This document shows, in pieces, positions 15,257 to 20,960 of a stretch of 20,960 bases of DNA. Numbering within the stretch: the first letter of the stretch is position 1; every line of letters starts with the position of its first letter. A program made the position numbers and the translations under genes. This DNA is from Lachnospiraceae bacterium UBA7205 (GTDB lineage Bacteria; Bacillota; Clostridia; Lachnospirales; Lachnospiraceae): contig DKUL01000032.1 in the NCBI GenBank assembly GCA_002490665.1, positions 4,131 to 25,090 of the forward strand, given 5' to 3'. Under the pieces are notes generated by a model. That model saw only the letters and a list, made by a program, of their open reading frames with translations. It searched no databases and was not told the origin of the DNA.

Positions 15257-15293
15257 TTGCCATTTTCCGACAAAGAGATTATACTAAAGTATA
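15257..15293 (+). promoter_or_regulatory. Promoter with overlapping palindrome for the DUF3737 gene
   Basis: TTGCCA (15257-15262), 17-base spacer, TATACT (15280-15285). The -10 box is half of a perfect inverted repeat TATACT-AA-AGTATA (15280-15293), a possible repressor site. Confidence 0.6.
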
Positions 15294-15321
15294 CCAATTT
15301 TTTTAACGGAGATGACTGCAT

Positions 15322-16155
15322 ATGAAAATAGTGGAAAAACAGACTCTGGATGAGGAAAGGGCTTTATATGGAAGCAAGGGCATCATCATAAACGACTGCT
15401 CCTTCGACGGTCCGGCTGATGGGGAGAGTGCGGTCAAGGAATCGTCTGACATACAAGTAAACAGATGTTTCTTTAATCTGCGCTACCCATTCTGGCATGT
15501 GGATGGTTTGGAGATTCATGACTCGGAAATGACGTCGCTGTGCCGCGCCGCGCTCTGGTATTCAGACCATGTCACGGTCACGGATACAAAGATGCACGGC
15601 ATCAAGGCATTCCGCGAGTGCCGCGATGTGGCGATTCGCGGCTGTGACATCATATCACCGGAGTTTGGCTGGTCTGTGAAAAACATTGAGATGGATGACA
15701 CCACTGCGGAGAGCGAATATTTTATGATGCGCTCGGAGAATATCACGTTCAAAAATGTGACACTGAAAGGCAAGTATTCATTCCAGTACATAAAAAACGC
15801 GGTATTCGAAAATTGTCATTTTGATACCAAGGATGCATTCTGGCACGGTGAGAATGTCCTTGTGCGAAACAGCGTCGTCAGGGGAAAATACCTGGCATGG
15901 TACGCGGACGGACTTACGTTTGAGAACTGTAAAATCATCGGCACACAGCCACTGTGCTACTGCAAAAACCTGAAGCTGGTTGACTGCGAGATGATGGACA
16001 CAGACCTCTGCTTTGAAAAATCCGAAGTGGAGGCAAGAATCACCACACCGGTCCTCAGCATCAAAAATCCGCTGGCTGGAACGATTACAGTACCCGAAGT
16101 CGGGGAGATTATCATGGACGACGAGAATGCCAAGGGAACGGTTCGTATCGAATAA
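15322..16155 (+). CDS. DUF3737 family protein (right-handed beta-helix)
   Basis: A 277-aa cytoplasmic protein with no signal peptide or membrane span. It is built of repeating strands of the type FENCHF / NVLVRNSVVRGKY / GLTFENCKIIGT, about 20-24 residues per turn, as in a pectate-lyase-like beta helix. The family DUF3737 is common in Firmicutes and has about this length; its role is unknown. Key recognisable parts include YPFWHVDGLEI, SEMTSLCRAALWYSD and YSFQYIKNAVFEN. CGGAG lies before ATG 15322. It stands alone under its own promoter. Confidence 0.88.
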   Translation: MKIVEKQTLDEERALYGSKGIIINDCSFDGPADGESAVKESSDIQVNRCFFNLRYPFWHVDGLEIHDSEMTSLCRAALWYSDHVTVTDTKMHGIKAFRECRDVAIRGCDIISPEFGWSVKNIEMDDTTAESEYFMMRSENITFKNVTLKGKYSFQYIKNAVFENCHFDTKDAFWHGENVLVRNSVVRGKYLAWYADGLTFENCKIIGTQPLCYCKNLKLVDCEMMDTDLCFEKSEVEARITTPVLSIKNPLAGTITVPEVGEIIMDDENAKGTVRIE

Positions 16156-16161
16156 AACGAC

Positions 16162-16190
16162 TTGAAAAAACCGATAAAGTATGCTATGGT
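16162..16190 (+). promoter_or_regulatory. Sigma-A-type promoter for the small secreted protein
   Basis: TTGAAA (16162-16167), 17-base spacer, TATGGT (16185-16190), 44 bases before the start codon. Confidence 0.6.
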
Positions 16191-16234
16191 TAAGAAAAGC
16201 GGAGGTTTTTCTATTTTTTAGGAGGTATTTTGAT

Positions 16235-16720
16235 ATGAAGAAATTGTTGGCGATGGGACTTGCCTGCGCAGTAGTGCTTGCTCCGGCTGTTTCCGTTCAT
16301 GCCGCAGAAGAGGTCGAGACTTGTCATATCGGAGGCTGCAATCTTGGGGAATGCTTTATGGATACGGATGGTGACGGTATCTGTGGAAACCACTATTTTG
16401 TAGATGAAGACGGTGATGGAATCTGCGATTTTCACTGCTATTCCGATGTAAATACAGATGGAATCTGTGATTTTTTCGTGGATGCGGATGAGGACGGAAT
16501 CTGTGACCACTGTCATGACCATGGAAAACCGGTTCCGGCAGATACCCTGGATGGCGCCGTAAATACTACGGCAGCACCCAATACAGCCACAGTCACTTAT
16601 GCAGCGCCTGCACCTACAGTGACATACACTGCACCAGCCGTTACATATGATTCCAATTATTATTATGGCTGTCATGGCAGCAGACATCACAGAAGCGGGC
16701 ATCACGGACACTGCTGGTAA
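16235..16720 (+). CDS. Small secreted Asp-repeat and His-rich putative metal-binding protein
   Basis: A 161-aa exported protein. Residues 1-23 are a signal peptide (KKLLAMGLACAVVLAPAVS, cleavage after VHA). The mature part has at least four short repeats of D-x-D-x-D-G-I-C type (about residues 45-105): MDTDGDGICGNHY, VDEDGDGICDFHC, DVNTDGICDFF, DADEDGICDHCHD. These resemble the calcium-binding DxDxDG loops of thrombospondin type 3 and dockerin repeats, each with an added Cys. A Thr/Ala/Pro linker follows, and the end is YYYGCHGSRHHRSGHHGHCW, rich in His and Cys. Start 16235 has AGGAGG 12 bases upstream; the ORF start at 16181 would hide the signal peptide. Metal binding is inferred from composition; I know no characterised member. 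Confidence 0.7.
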   Translation: MKKLLAMGLACAVVLAPAVSVHAAEEVETCHIGGCNLGECFMDTDGDGICGNHYFVDEDGDGICDFHCYSDVNTDGICDFFVDADEDGICDHCHDHGKPVPADTLDGAVNTTAAPNTATVTYAAPAPTVTYTAPAVTYDSNYYYGCHGSRHHRSGHHGHCW

Positions 16721-16827
16721 ATATTTCTGATAAGACAGAGGGCACGAACTCTGTAAAAACGTAACAGGACGTTATAGGCGTTACTGTGACGTGTAACTGT
16801 CAACACTGGCTCGATAAGGAGGATAAC

Positions 16828-16953
16828 ATGCAGAATAATAAAAACAACCTACAGAATTTAATAACTGACAGGCAGGGTGTGGTTCTCCTCAGGGCGTTAT
16901 GCGGGATGGGCACGGTGTATTTGTGCCGTTCTGGAAGAGTATTTTTGTATTAA
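16828..16953 (+). CDS. Small hypothetical protein (41 aa) or truncated gene
   Basis: ATG 16828 follows a perfect AAGGAGG site by five bases and opens 41 codons: MQNNKNNLQNLITDRQGVVL, then LRALCGMGTVYLCRSGRVFL and Tyr. The first half is polar and Asn-rich, the second hydrophobic with two Cys and two Arg. It is followed directly by a small hairpin and, 35 bases on, a strong terminator, so it looks like a complete transcript unit rather than noise. It could be a small protein, a leader peptide or the start of a deleted gene. I do not recognise it. Confidence 0.45.
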   Translation: MQNNKNNLQNLITDRQGVVLLRALCGMGTVYLCRSGRVFLY

Positions 16954-16987
16954 TTCGTATTTGTACGAAATCTCAAGCTTTTTTTGG

Positions 16988-17018
16988 AAAAAACACCTTT
17001 ATCGAGGTGTTTTTTTTC
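16988..17018 (+). terminator. Rho-independent terminator
   Basis: AAAACACCT (loop TTATCG) AGGTGTTTT with at least six further T residues, and an A-run on the other side so it may work in both directions. Confidence 0.9.
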
Positions 17019-17106
17019 TGCCCCCGGATGAACTGTTACATACTTTTCGCAAAGAAAAGGACTGCCATTGCAAATAAAAGTAAATGTTGAAAGGAAATGA
17101 GATTTT

Positions 17107-18243
17107 ATGATTACAATATACGGAAAATACACAAATGCAATTGTTTACACAACAGAAAATGAGCAGTACGCGATGGATGATTACGCGCGCAGACAGCTTC
17201 AGATGATATGCGACCATCCAAGCGCCGCAGGCAGTAAGATACGCGTGATGCCCGATGTGCATCCCGGAAAGGTGGGGACAATCGGACTGACCATGACAGT
17301 GGGGGATTCCCTGATGCCGAATCTGGTCGGCGTTGATATCGGCTGCGGCATGACACTCGCCAGAGTGAAGGCAAAGCATCTCGAGTGCCAGAAGCTGGAC
17401 ACTGTAATCCGCGACAATGTGCCCGTTGGCGGTGCAGTCAGGAAGACGTGCCATAAACTGAGTGACAGGGCAGCGCTTCGCAGGCTGCGCTGTTATAAGG
17501 CAGTCGGGGAGGCAAAGGCGGAGTGCAGCATCGGGACGCTTGGCGGCGGTAATCATTTCATTGAAGTGGACAGGGACGACGAAGGGGCGTTCTACCTCGT
17601 GATTCATTCCGGCAGCCGCCATCTTGGAATGGAAGTGACTGAGTACTATCTGAAAGAGGGGCAAAAGGCATCACAGATGAAAAAACAGGGGCACGCGCCG
17701 TATGACCTGACCTGTCTGGAAGGAGACCTGTTAGGGGACTATCTGCATGATTTGGAGATTGTGCAGGAGTTTGCGCGGCTTAACAGGGAGGCAATGGTTG
17801 ACGAGATTGTGCGCGGCATGAAATGGAAAGTGCTTGACAGCTATACCTGCATTCACAATTACATTGATTTTTCGGGTGAGGTGCCGCTTCTGCGAAAAGG
17901 TGCAATCAGCGCGCGGGCAGGGGAAAAGGTAATCATTCCGATGAATATGCGCGACGGAATCATCCTGGGAACAGGACTTGGAAATGCGGACTGGAACGAG
18001 TCGGCACCGCATGGCTCGGGGCGCGTTTACAGACGCTCCGAGGTGAAGGAGCACCATACCGTCTCCGAATTTAAGAAGGCGATGGAGGGCATTTACTCAA
18101 TCTGTATCAACAAGGACACCCTGGACGAATCGCCGTTTGCGTACCGCAGGATAGAAGACATGCTGGACGTGATTGGCGAGACCGTGATCGTACAAAAGGT
18201 CATTAAGCCAGTCTATAATTTTAAGGCTGGCGGGACAAAGTGA
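17107..18243 (+). CDS. RtcB-like RNA ligase
   Basis: A 378-aa cytoplasmic protein of the RtcB family, which joins RNA 2',3'-cyclic phosphate ends to 5'-OH ends using GTP and Mn2+. The metal ligands and active-site motifs are in place: Asp77 and Cys80 in VGVDIGCGM, His150 in GTLGGGNHF, His167 in IHSGSR, HN at 250-251, and the guanylylated His302 in PHGSGR. Bacterial and archaeal RtcB are usually 400-480 aa; this shorter form belongs to the compact group found in Firmicutes. AAAGGA precedes ATG 17107. No rtcA or archease gene is nearby; a kinase-like gene follows after about 90 bases. Confidence 0.9.
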   Translation: MITIYGKYTNAIVYTTENEQYAMDDYARRQLQMICDHPSAAGSKIRVMPDVHPGKVGTIGLTMTVGDSLMPNLVGVDIGCGMTLARVKAKHLECQKLDTVIRDNVPVGGAVRKTCHKLSDRAALRRLRCYKAVGEAKAECSIGTLGGGNHFIEVDRDDEGAFYLVIHSGSRHLGMEVTEYYLKEGQKASQMKKQGHAPYDLTCLEGDLLGDYLHDLEIVQEFARLNREAMVDEIVRGMKWKVLDSYTCIHNYIDFSGEVPLLRKGAISARAGEKVIIPMNMRDGIILGTGLGNADWNESAPHGSGRVYRRSEVKEHHTVSEFKKAMEGIYSICINKDTLDESPFAYRRIEDMLDVIGETVIVQKVIKPVYNFKAGGTK

Positions 18244-18330
18244 TAGACAATCGTTTTCAGTTCAGTTAAAATAACTATAGTAGAGTTTATAAACATGTTT
18301 TGACAGGACAATAGATAGGGGGCAGTAAGC

Positions 18331-18933
18331 ATGATTATCACAATCAGTCGGGAGACAGGGAGCGGCGGACATACCGTAGGCAGACTTTTGGCGGAGAAGC
18401 TCGGATATGATTTTTATGACAAGGAAATTGTGGCGTCCGTGGCTGGCAGAATGGGGATTGACGAGAGGCTCATCCTGGAAAACGGCGAAAACATGTCCGA
18501 CCAGGATTACATTGACATGAAGAGCGGTTTTGTGCCGTACTACAGGAAATCCGAGGTGCCCTATGAGGAAATCCGGGAGGCGCAGGAAAAAGTAATCAGG
18601 AGCATTGCAGAGAAAGGAAATTGTGTGATTGTCGGGCGTGGCGCCGACTATATCCTCAGGGAGCGCAGGGACGTCTTCCATGTATTTATCCACGCAAGCA
18701 TGGAGCACCGCGTCAGGCGGGTACAGCGCCACGAGGGTGTGACAGACCAGGAGGAACGCATCCGGAAGGAACTTGAGCAAAACGACCGCTCCCGGGCGAT
18801 GTATCATCAATATTTTACCGACAGGGAGTGGGGAAAAGTCGGGAACTATACCCTTTCACTTGACTCCGGCACCTTCACCAAGACACAGTGTGCAGAACTG
18901 ATTATCAAGGCGATGGAGATGAAGCAGCTGTGA
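18331..18933 (+). CDS. Cytidylate kinase-like P-loop protein
   Basis: A 200-aa cytoplasmic protein of the cytidylate kinase-like (AAA_26) family. The nucleotide-binding start ISRETGSGGHTVGRLLAEKLG (residues 4-24) resembles the glycine-rich P-loop of CMP kinase, followed by YDFYDKEIV, and later CVIVGRGADYILR and HASMEHRVRRVQRHEG with arginines typical of the lid. Length fits the family (about 200 aa). True substrate is unknown; many members are not real CMP kinases. AGGGGG lies upstream. A likely -35/-10 pair (TTTTCA and TATAGT, 16 apart) is at 18254-18281, so it may be transcribed apart from the RNA ligase. Confidence 0.85.
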   Translation: MIITISRETGSGGHTVGRLLAEKLGYDFYDKEIVASVAGRMGIDERLILENGENMSDQDYIDMKSGFVPYYRKSEVPYEEIREAQEKVIRSIAEKGNCVIVGRGADYILRERRDVFHVFIHASMEHRVRRVQRHEGVTDQEERIRKELEQNDRSRAMYHQYFTDREWGKVGNYTLSLDSGTFTKTQCAELIIKAMEMKQL

Positions 18934-18974
18934 ATATGGAAAGAATAGGATTTTTATAAAGTGGGGGATATGTT

Positions 18975-19403
18975 TTGGAAGATTATGGGAAAGAACTGGA
19001 GCAGGCAAAAAAGAGGAACAATAAAGTAAAGATAACAAATATAGCCATAAGCAAAGTTCCATATATAGAATATAAAAATATGACTGAGGAACAGAATTTG
19101 ATCATGTCAGCATCCTTGTGTACAGTGGTTATATTGCATAATCATCCATCACTACAGACATTTTCACTTGATGATATACGTTTTTTTATTGCTAATAGGG
19201 GGATATCAATTTTAGTGGTTGTTAGTAATCAGGGAAAGATACATTACATTTTTAAAGATAAAAAGTATGTTGAGCGAGAAGCTGTTAGCTTATTTAATGA
19301 TTGTGTTCATGATTTAAAAAGAGGAGCATCAGTTCAAGAATGTTACAATAGGGCACTATCGTTTCTGGCAAGGTGTAGCGAGTCAGGATTGTTTTATACG
19401 TAA
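18975..19403 (+). CDS. HNHP-motif (JAB/MPN-like) protein
   Basis: A 142-aa protein started by TTG at 18975, with GGGGGA six bases before it. The core VVILHNHPSLQTFSLDDIRF carries a H-x-H-P...S-x-x-D arrangement (His55, His57, Ser64, Asp67) like the zinc site of JAB/MPN peptidases such as RadC, but with one residue fewer between Pro and Ser. Then VVVSNQGKIHYIFK matches the following strands. Similar HNHP domains occur at the end of large polyvalent phage or conjugative-element proteins and in predicted JAB-type toxins. Here the domain is alone, with little before it, so it may be a cut-off end of a larger protein. The gene is AT-rich, unlike the region to its left. A small gene follows. Confidence 0.55.
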   Translation: MEDYGKELEQAKKRNNKVKITNIAISKVPYIEYKNMTEEQNLIMSASLCTVVILHNHPSLQTFSLDDIRFFIANRGISILVVVSNQGKIHYIFKDKKYVEREAVSLFNDCVHDLKRGASVQECYNRALSFLARCSESGLFYT

Positions 19404-19469
19404 ATGAAATTTGTTAGGAAAATGATTGTGTGCTGCGTGACATATCCTGAATATGATTGGAGGTTTAAT

Positions 19470-19661
19470 ATGTGTAATTATGTTTTAAATGATGTTGGAT
19501 ATGACAATGCTCCACTGGAAATTATTGATCCAAAACGGGTAGAGCATATTGATGAAAAAAAATTGTCAGAGAGCATAGAAAAGAACAAAAAAATAATTGA
19601 GCAGATGAGAAACAGTGCAAAATATAGGGAATTAATCGGGCAGCAAAATACAAACATATAA
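19470..19661 (+). CDS. Small hypothetical protein, possible partner of the HNHP protein
   Basis: A 63-aa acidic/basic helical protein starting MCNYVLNDVGYDNAPLEIID and ending in a Lys/Glu/Ile helix (KLSESIEKNKKIIEQMRNSA). ATG 19470 has a good TGGAGG site; the ATG at 19404 lies right after the previous stop and lacks one. It sits 66 bases downstream of the HNHP gene, the position expected for an immunity or accessory protein of a toxin-like domain. I do not recognise a family, and the role is inferred only from position. Confidence 0.55.
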   Translation: MCNYVLNDVGYDNAPLEIIDPKRVEHIDEKKLSESIEKNKKIIEQMRNSAKYRELIGQQNTNI

Positions 19662-19691
19662 AAGCGTTCTCAGGGAAAGCTGGAGGTAAAT

Positions 19692-19949
19692 ATGTCAGAA
19701 TTAACATCCATGATGAATATTGGCAAAGAAATGGCAAAAAAGCTGGTATCTGTTGGGATTGAATCTTCCGAGGAACTAATTGAGGCAGGGGCAAAAGACG
19801 CATTTGTTAAGCTAAAGCAGAAATATCCAAATGTGTGTCTGGTACATTTATATACATTAGAGGGAGCAATTCATGATACGGAATATAACAGGCTTTCAGA
19901 AGATACAAAAAAGGAACTGAAGGAATTTAGCGATTTTCTGAAAAAATGA
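19692..19949 (+). CDS. TfoX C-terminal-domain protein
   Basis: An 85-aa protein matching the C-terminal domain of TfoX/Sxy (helix-hairpin-helix type): LTSMMNIGKEMAKKLVSVGI, SEELIEAGAKDAFVKLKQ, and TLEGAIHDTEYNRLSEDTKK. Stand-alone TfoX C-domain proteins of this size are common in Firmicutes. In Haemophilus the full Sxy promotes competence gene expression; this short form is not known to do so. TGGAGG lies seven bases before ATG 19692. It is in a run of closely spaced genes and its stop overlaps an unused ATG at 19946. Confidence 0.88.
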   Translation: MSELTSMMNIGKEMAKKLVSVGIESSEELIEAGAKDAFVKLKQKYPNVCLVHLYTLEGAIHDTEYNRLSEDTKKELKEFSDFLKK

Positions 19950-19993
19950 TATCAAGTAAACTTCAGGTTTCTTGTCTGCACAGGAGGAGAAAA

Positions 19994-20773
19994 ATGACAG
20001 ATGGACACATTCATATTGAACGTGGAGCATACACGCTCGACTGGATCAATCAATTTGTAAGTAAGGCAGTTGAAATGGAGATTGATGAGATACGTCTGTT
20101 GGAGCATTGTTATAGATTTGAAGAGTTTGTTCCGATGTATGATTCCGTGTGTGCGTATAGTGAATATGTGGATGCATGGTTTCATAGAAATGCAGGTGTG
20201 CATAAACTCGCTGATTATCTGGAACTTATTGAACAAGTCAGAAACGAGCAGTTTCCGGTAGAAATCAAGTTTGGTCTTGAAATATGCTATTTCAAAGAGT
20301 TTGAAAGCTTTATTTCAGAACTTACAAAAGGTAAGGGCTTTGATTTTTTATTGGGAAGCATTCATTTTGTTGATAATTTTGCTTTTGACCATAAAGCTGG
20401 GCATTGGGCGAGGCTTGATGTGGATAAAATATATCGCAGATATTTTGAGGACTCTGTTTCATTGGCTAAGAGCGGAATATTTGACGGCATTGGTCATCCG
20501 GATGCGATAAAATTATTCGGTCATAAACCATCGTATTCGCTGTCAGGCTATTATGAGAGCCTGGCTAAGGAACTTGCAAAAAGTAATATGTATGCGGATC
20601 AAAATAGTGGAGTCGCCAGAAGGTGTCCTGAAACGTCTTCACTTGGTATGGATGCAGAACTGCTTAGAATATTGAAAAAGTATCATGTGAAAATCATTAC
20701 TTCATCTGATGCACATTGCCCTGAAGATGTTGGATATAAAATTAAGGAGCTTAACAGCCTTATTATGTGTTGA
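19994..20773 (+). CDS. HisJ-like PHP-domain histidinol phosphatase
   Basis: A 259-aa cytoplasmic phosphoesterase of the PHP superfamily, closest in form to HisJ, which removes phosphate from L-histidinol phosphate in histidine synthesis. Metal ligands visible are His5 and His7 in TDGHIHIE, Glu in EICYF, His in GSIHFVD, the GHPD motif, and Asp-His in SSDAHCPEDVG. The length is near the family's usual 260-270 aa. Start 19994 was chosen for its ACAGGAGGAG site; the ORF starting 48 bases earlier would need a longer odd N-terminus. No other his genes are near, so it may act on another phosphate ester. Confidence 0.87.
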   Translation: MTDGHIHIERGAYTLDWINQFVSKAVEMEIDEIRLLEHCYRFEEFVPMYDSVCAYSEYVDAWFHRNAGVHKLADYLELIEQVRNEQFPVEIKFGLEICYFKEFESFISELTKGKGFDFLLGSIHFVDNFAFDHKAGHWARLDVDKIYRRYFEDSVSLAKSGIFDGIGHPDAIKLFGHKPSYSLSGYYESLAKELAKSNMYADQNSGVARRCPETSSLGMDAELLRILKKYHVKIITSSDAHCPEDVGYKIKELNSLIMC

Positions 20774-20834
20774 ATTACATCGGATAATTTAAGTGCAAGA
20801 ATATCAATTCATGAAAAATTCAACGAATAAAATT

Positions 20835-20960
20835 TAGTGTGAGAAGAACTTCTGGTCACTCGCAGCAGAGGCTGATCCGCGGAGAAGTTCTATGTCTCAC
20901 ATAGAAGAATGTCCAAAATATGGGCATTCTCCGCATTGATTTGAGATTCCGCAGAGCGGA
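20835..20960 (+). repeat. Three-hairpin dispersed repeat, copy 2 (runs off the window)
   Basis: About 89% identical to 8854-8979 over 126 bases with no gaps. Most differences are transitions, and hairpin 1 (AGAACTTCT / AGAAGTTCT) and the hairpin 3 arms seen so far are unchanged. The third hairpin is cut at the right edge of the window. It begins about 60 bases after the HisJ-like gene. Confidence 0.85.

Larger units (their letters stand above)
16721..17106. other. Intergenic region with small ORF and terminator
   Basis: Holds a weak 6-bp hairpin (16735-16754), a cluster of CGTAAC/CGTTAC-like repeats at 16758-16798 that could be an operator, a 41-codon ORF (16828-16953), a small hairpin (16954-16969) and a strong terminator (16988-17018). 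No promoter boxes for the next gene are clear between the terminator and 17107. Confidence 0.5.

Noticed and set aside
16735..16754. Possible terminator after the secreted protein
   Set aside because: Only a 6-bp stem with no T-run; too weak to call.
16999..17664. 221-aa reverse ORF across the terminator and RNA ligase start
   Set aside because: It runs through a strong terminator and the antisense strand of RtcB metal-binding motifs.
1..20960. CRISPR arrays, tRNA and rRNA genes
   Set aside because: No regular repeat-spacer pattern, no tRNA-like TTCGA/CCA structures and no rRNA-like blocks were seen.

Overview
The window looks like a chromosomal segment of a Gram-positive gut anaerobe, most likely a flagellated member of the Lachnospiraceae (Clostridia). 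The evidence is Gram-positive style ribosome binding sites (AGGAGG-like), a lipoprotein substrate-binding protein with partner permeases, an AgrC/LytTR two-component pair, a FlxA-like protein, a DUF3737 beta-helix protein, and remnants of a Tn1549-type conjugative element. Species cannot be set from this sequence.

Layout. (1) 1-4300 is AT-rich accessory DNA full of broken genes: a truncated MobC with a hairpin-rich candidate oriT upstream, short HTH and hypothetical fragments, a long perfect palindrome, a possibly structured RNA segment, an LPD3-like nuclease-domain gene broken by a frameshift, a second frameshifted gene of unknown function, an intact chloramphenicol acetyltransferase-family gene, a stub of a low-molecular-weight phosphatase joined to another fragment, and a reverse-strand GNAT acetyltransferase. 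(2) 4674-10850 holds a transport locus: a large lipoprotein with a propeller-like half and a solute-binding half, two CUT1-type permeases, and a membrane-anchored HlyD-like adaptor; no ATPase is present. The binding-protein gene and the permease pair each have a promoter with the same 11-bp-spaced direct repeat, which points to co-regulation. (3) 10935-12130 is a two-gene unit of an HD-domain nucleotidase-like protein and a class III Fic protein with its own inhibitory helix. (4) 12220-14316 is a LytTR response regulator and a GHKL sensor kinase. (5) 14436-18933 holds single genes: FlxA-like protein, DUF3737 protein, a small secreted Asp/His-rich putative metal-binding protein, a 41-codon ORF before a strong terminator, an RtcB-like RNA ligase and a cytidylate kinase-like protein. 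(6) 18975-20773 returns to AT-rich accessory DNA: an HNHP (JAB-like) protein with a small partner gene, a TfoX C-terminal-domain protein and a HisJ-like PHP phosphatase.

The most notable non-coding structure is an approximately 126-bp element of three consecutive hairpins found twice in direct orientation (8854-8979 and 20835-20960), about 89% identical with no indels. It recurs after unrelated genes and runs off the window end at its second copy. Base composition by eye shifts from AT-rich to near 50% GC at about 4.6 kb and back at about 18.95 kb, so the core is bracketed by acquired or decaying DNA.
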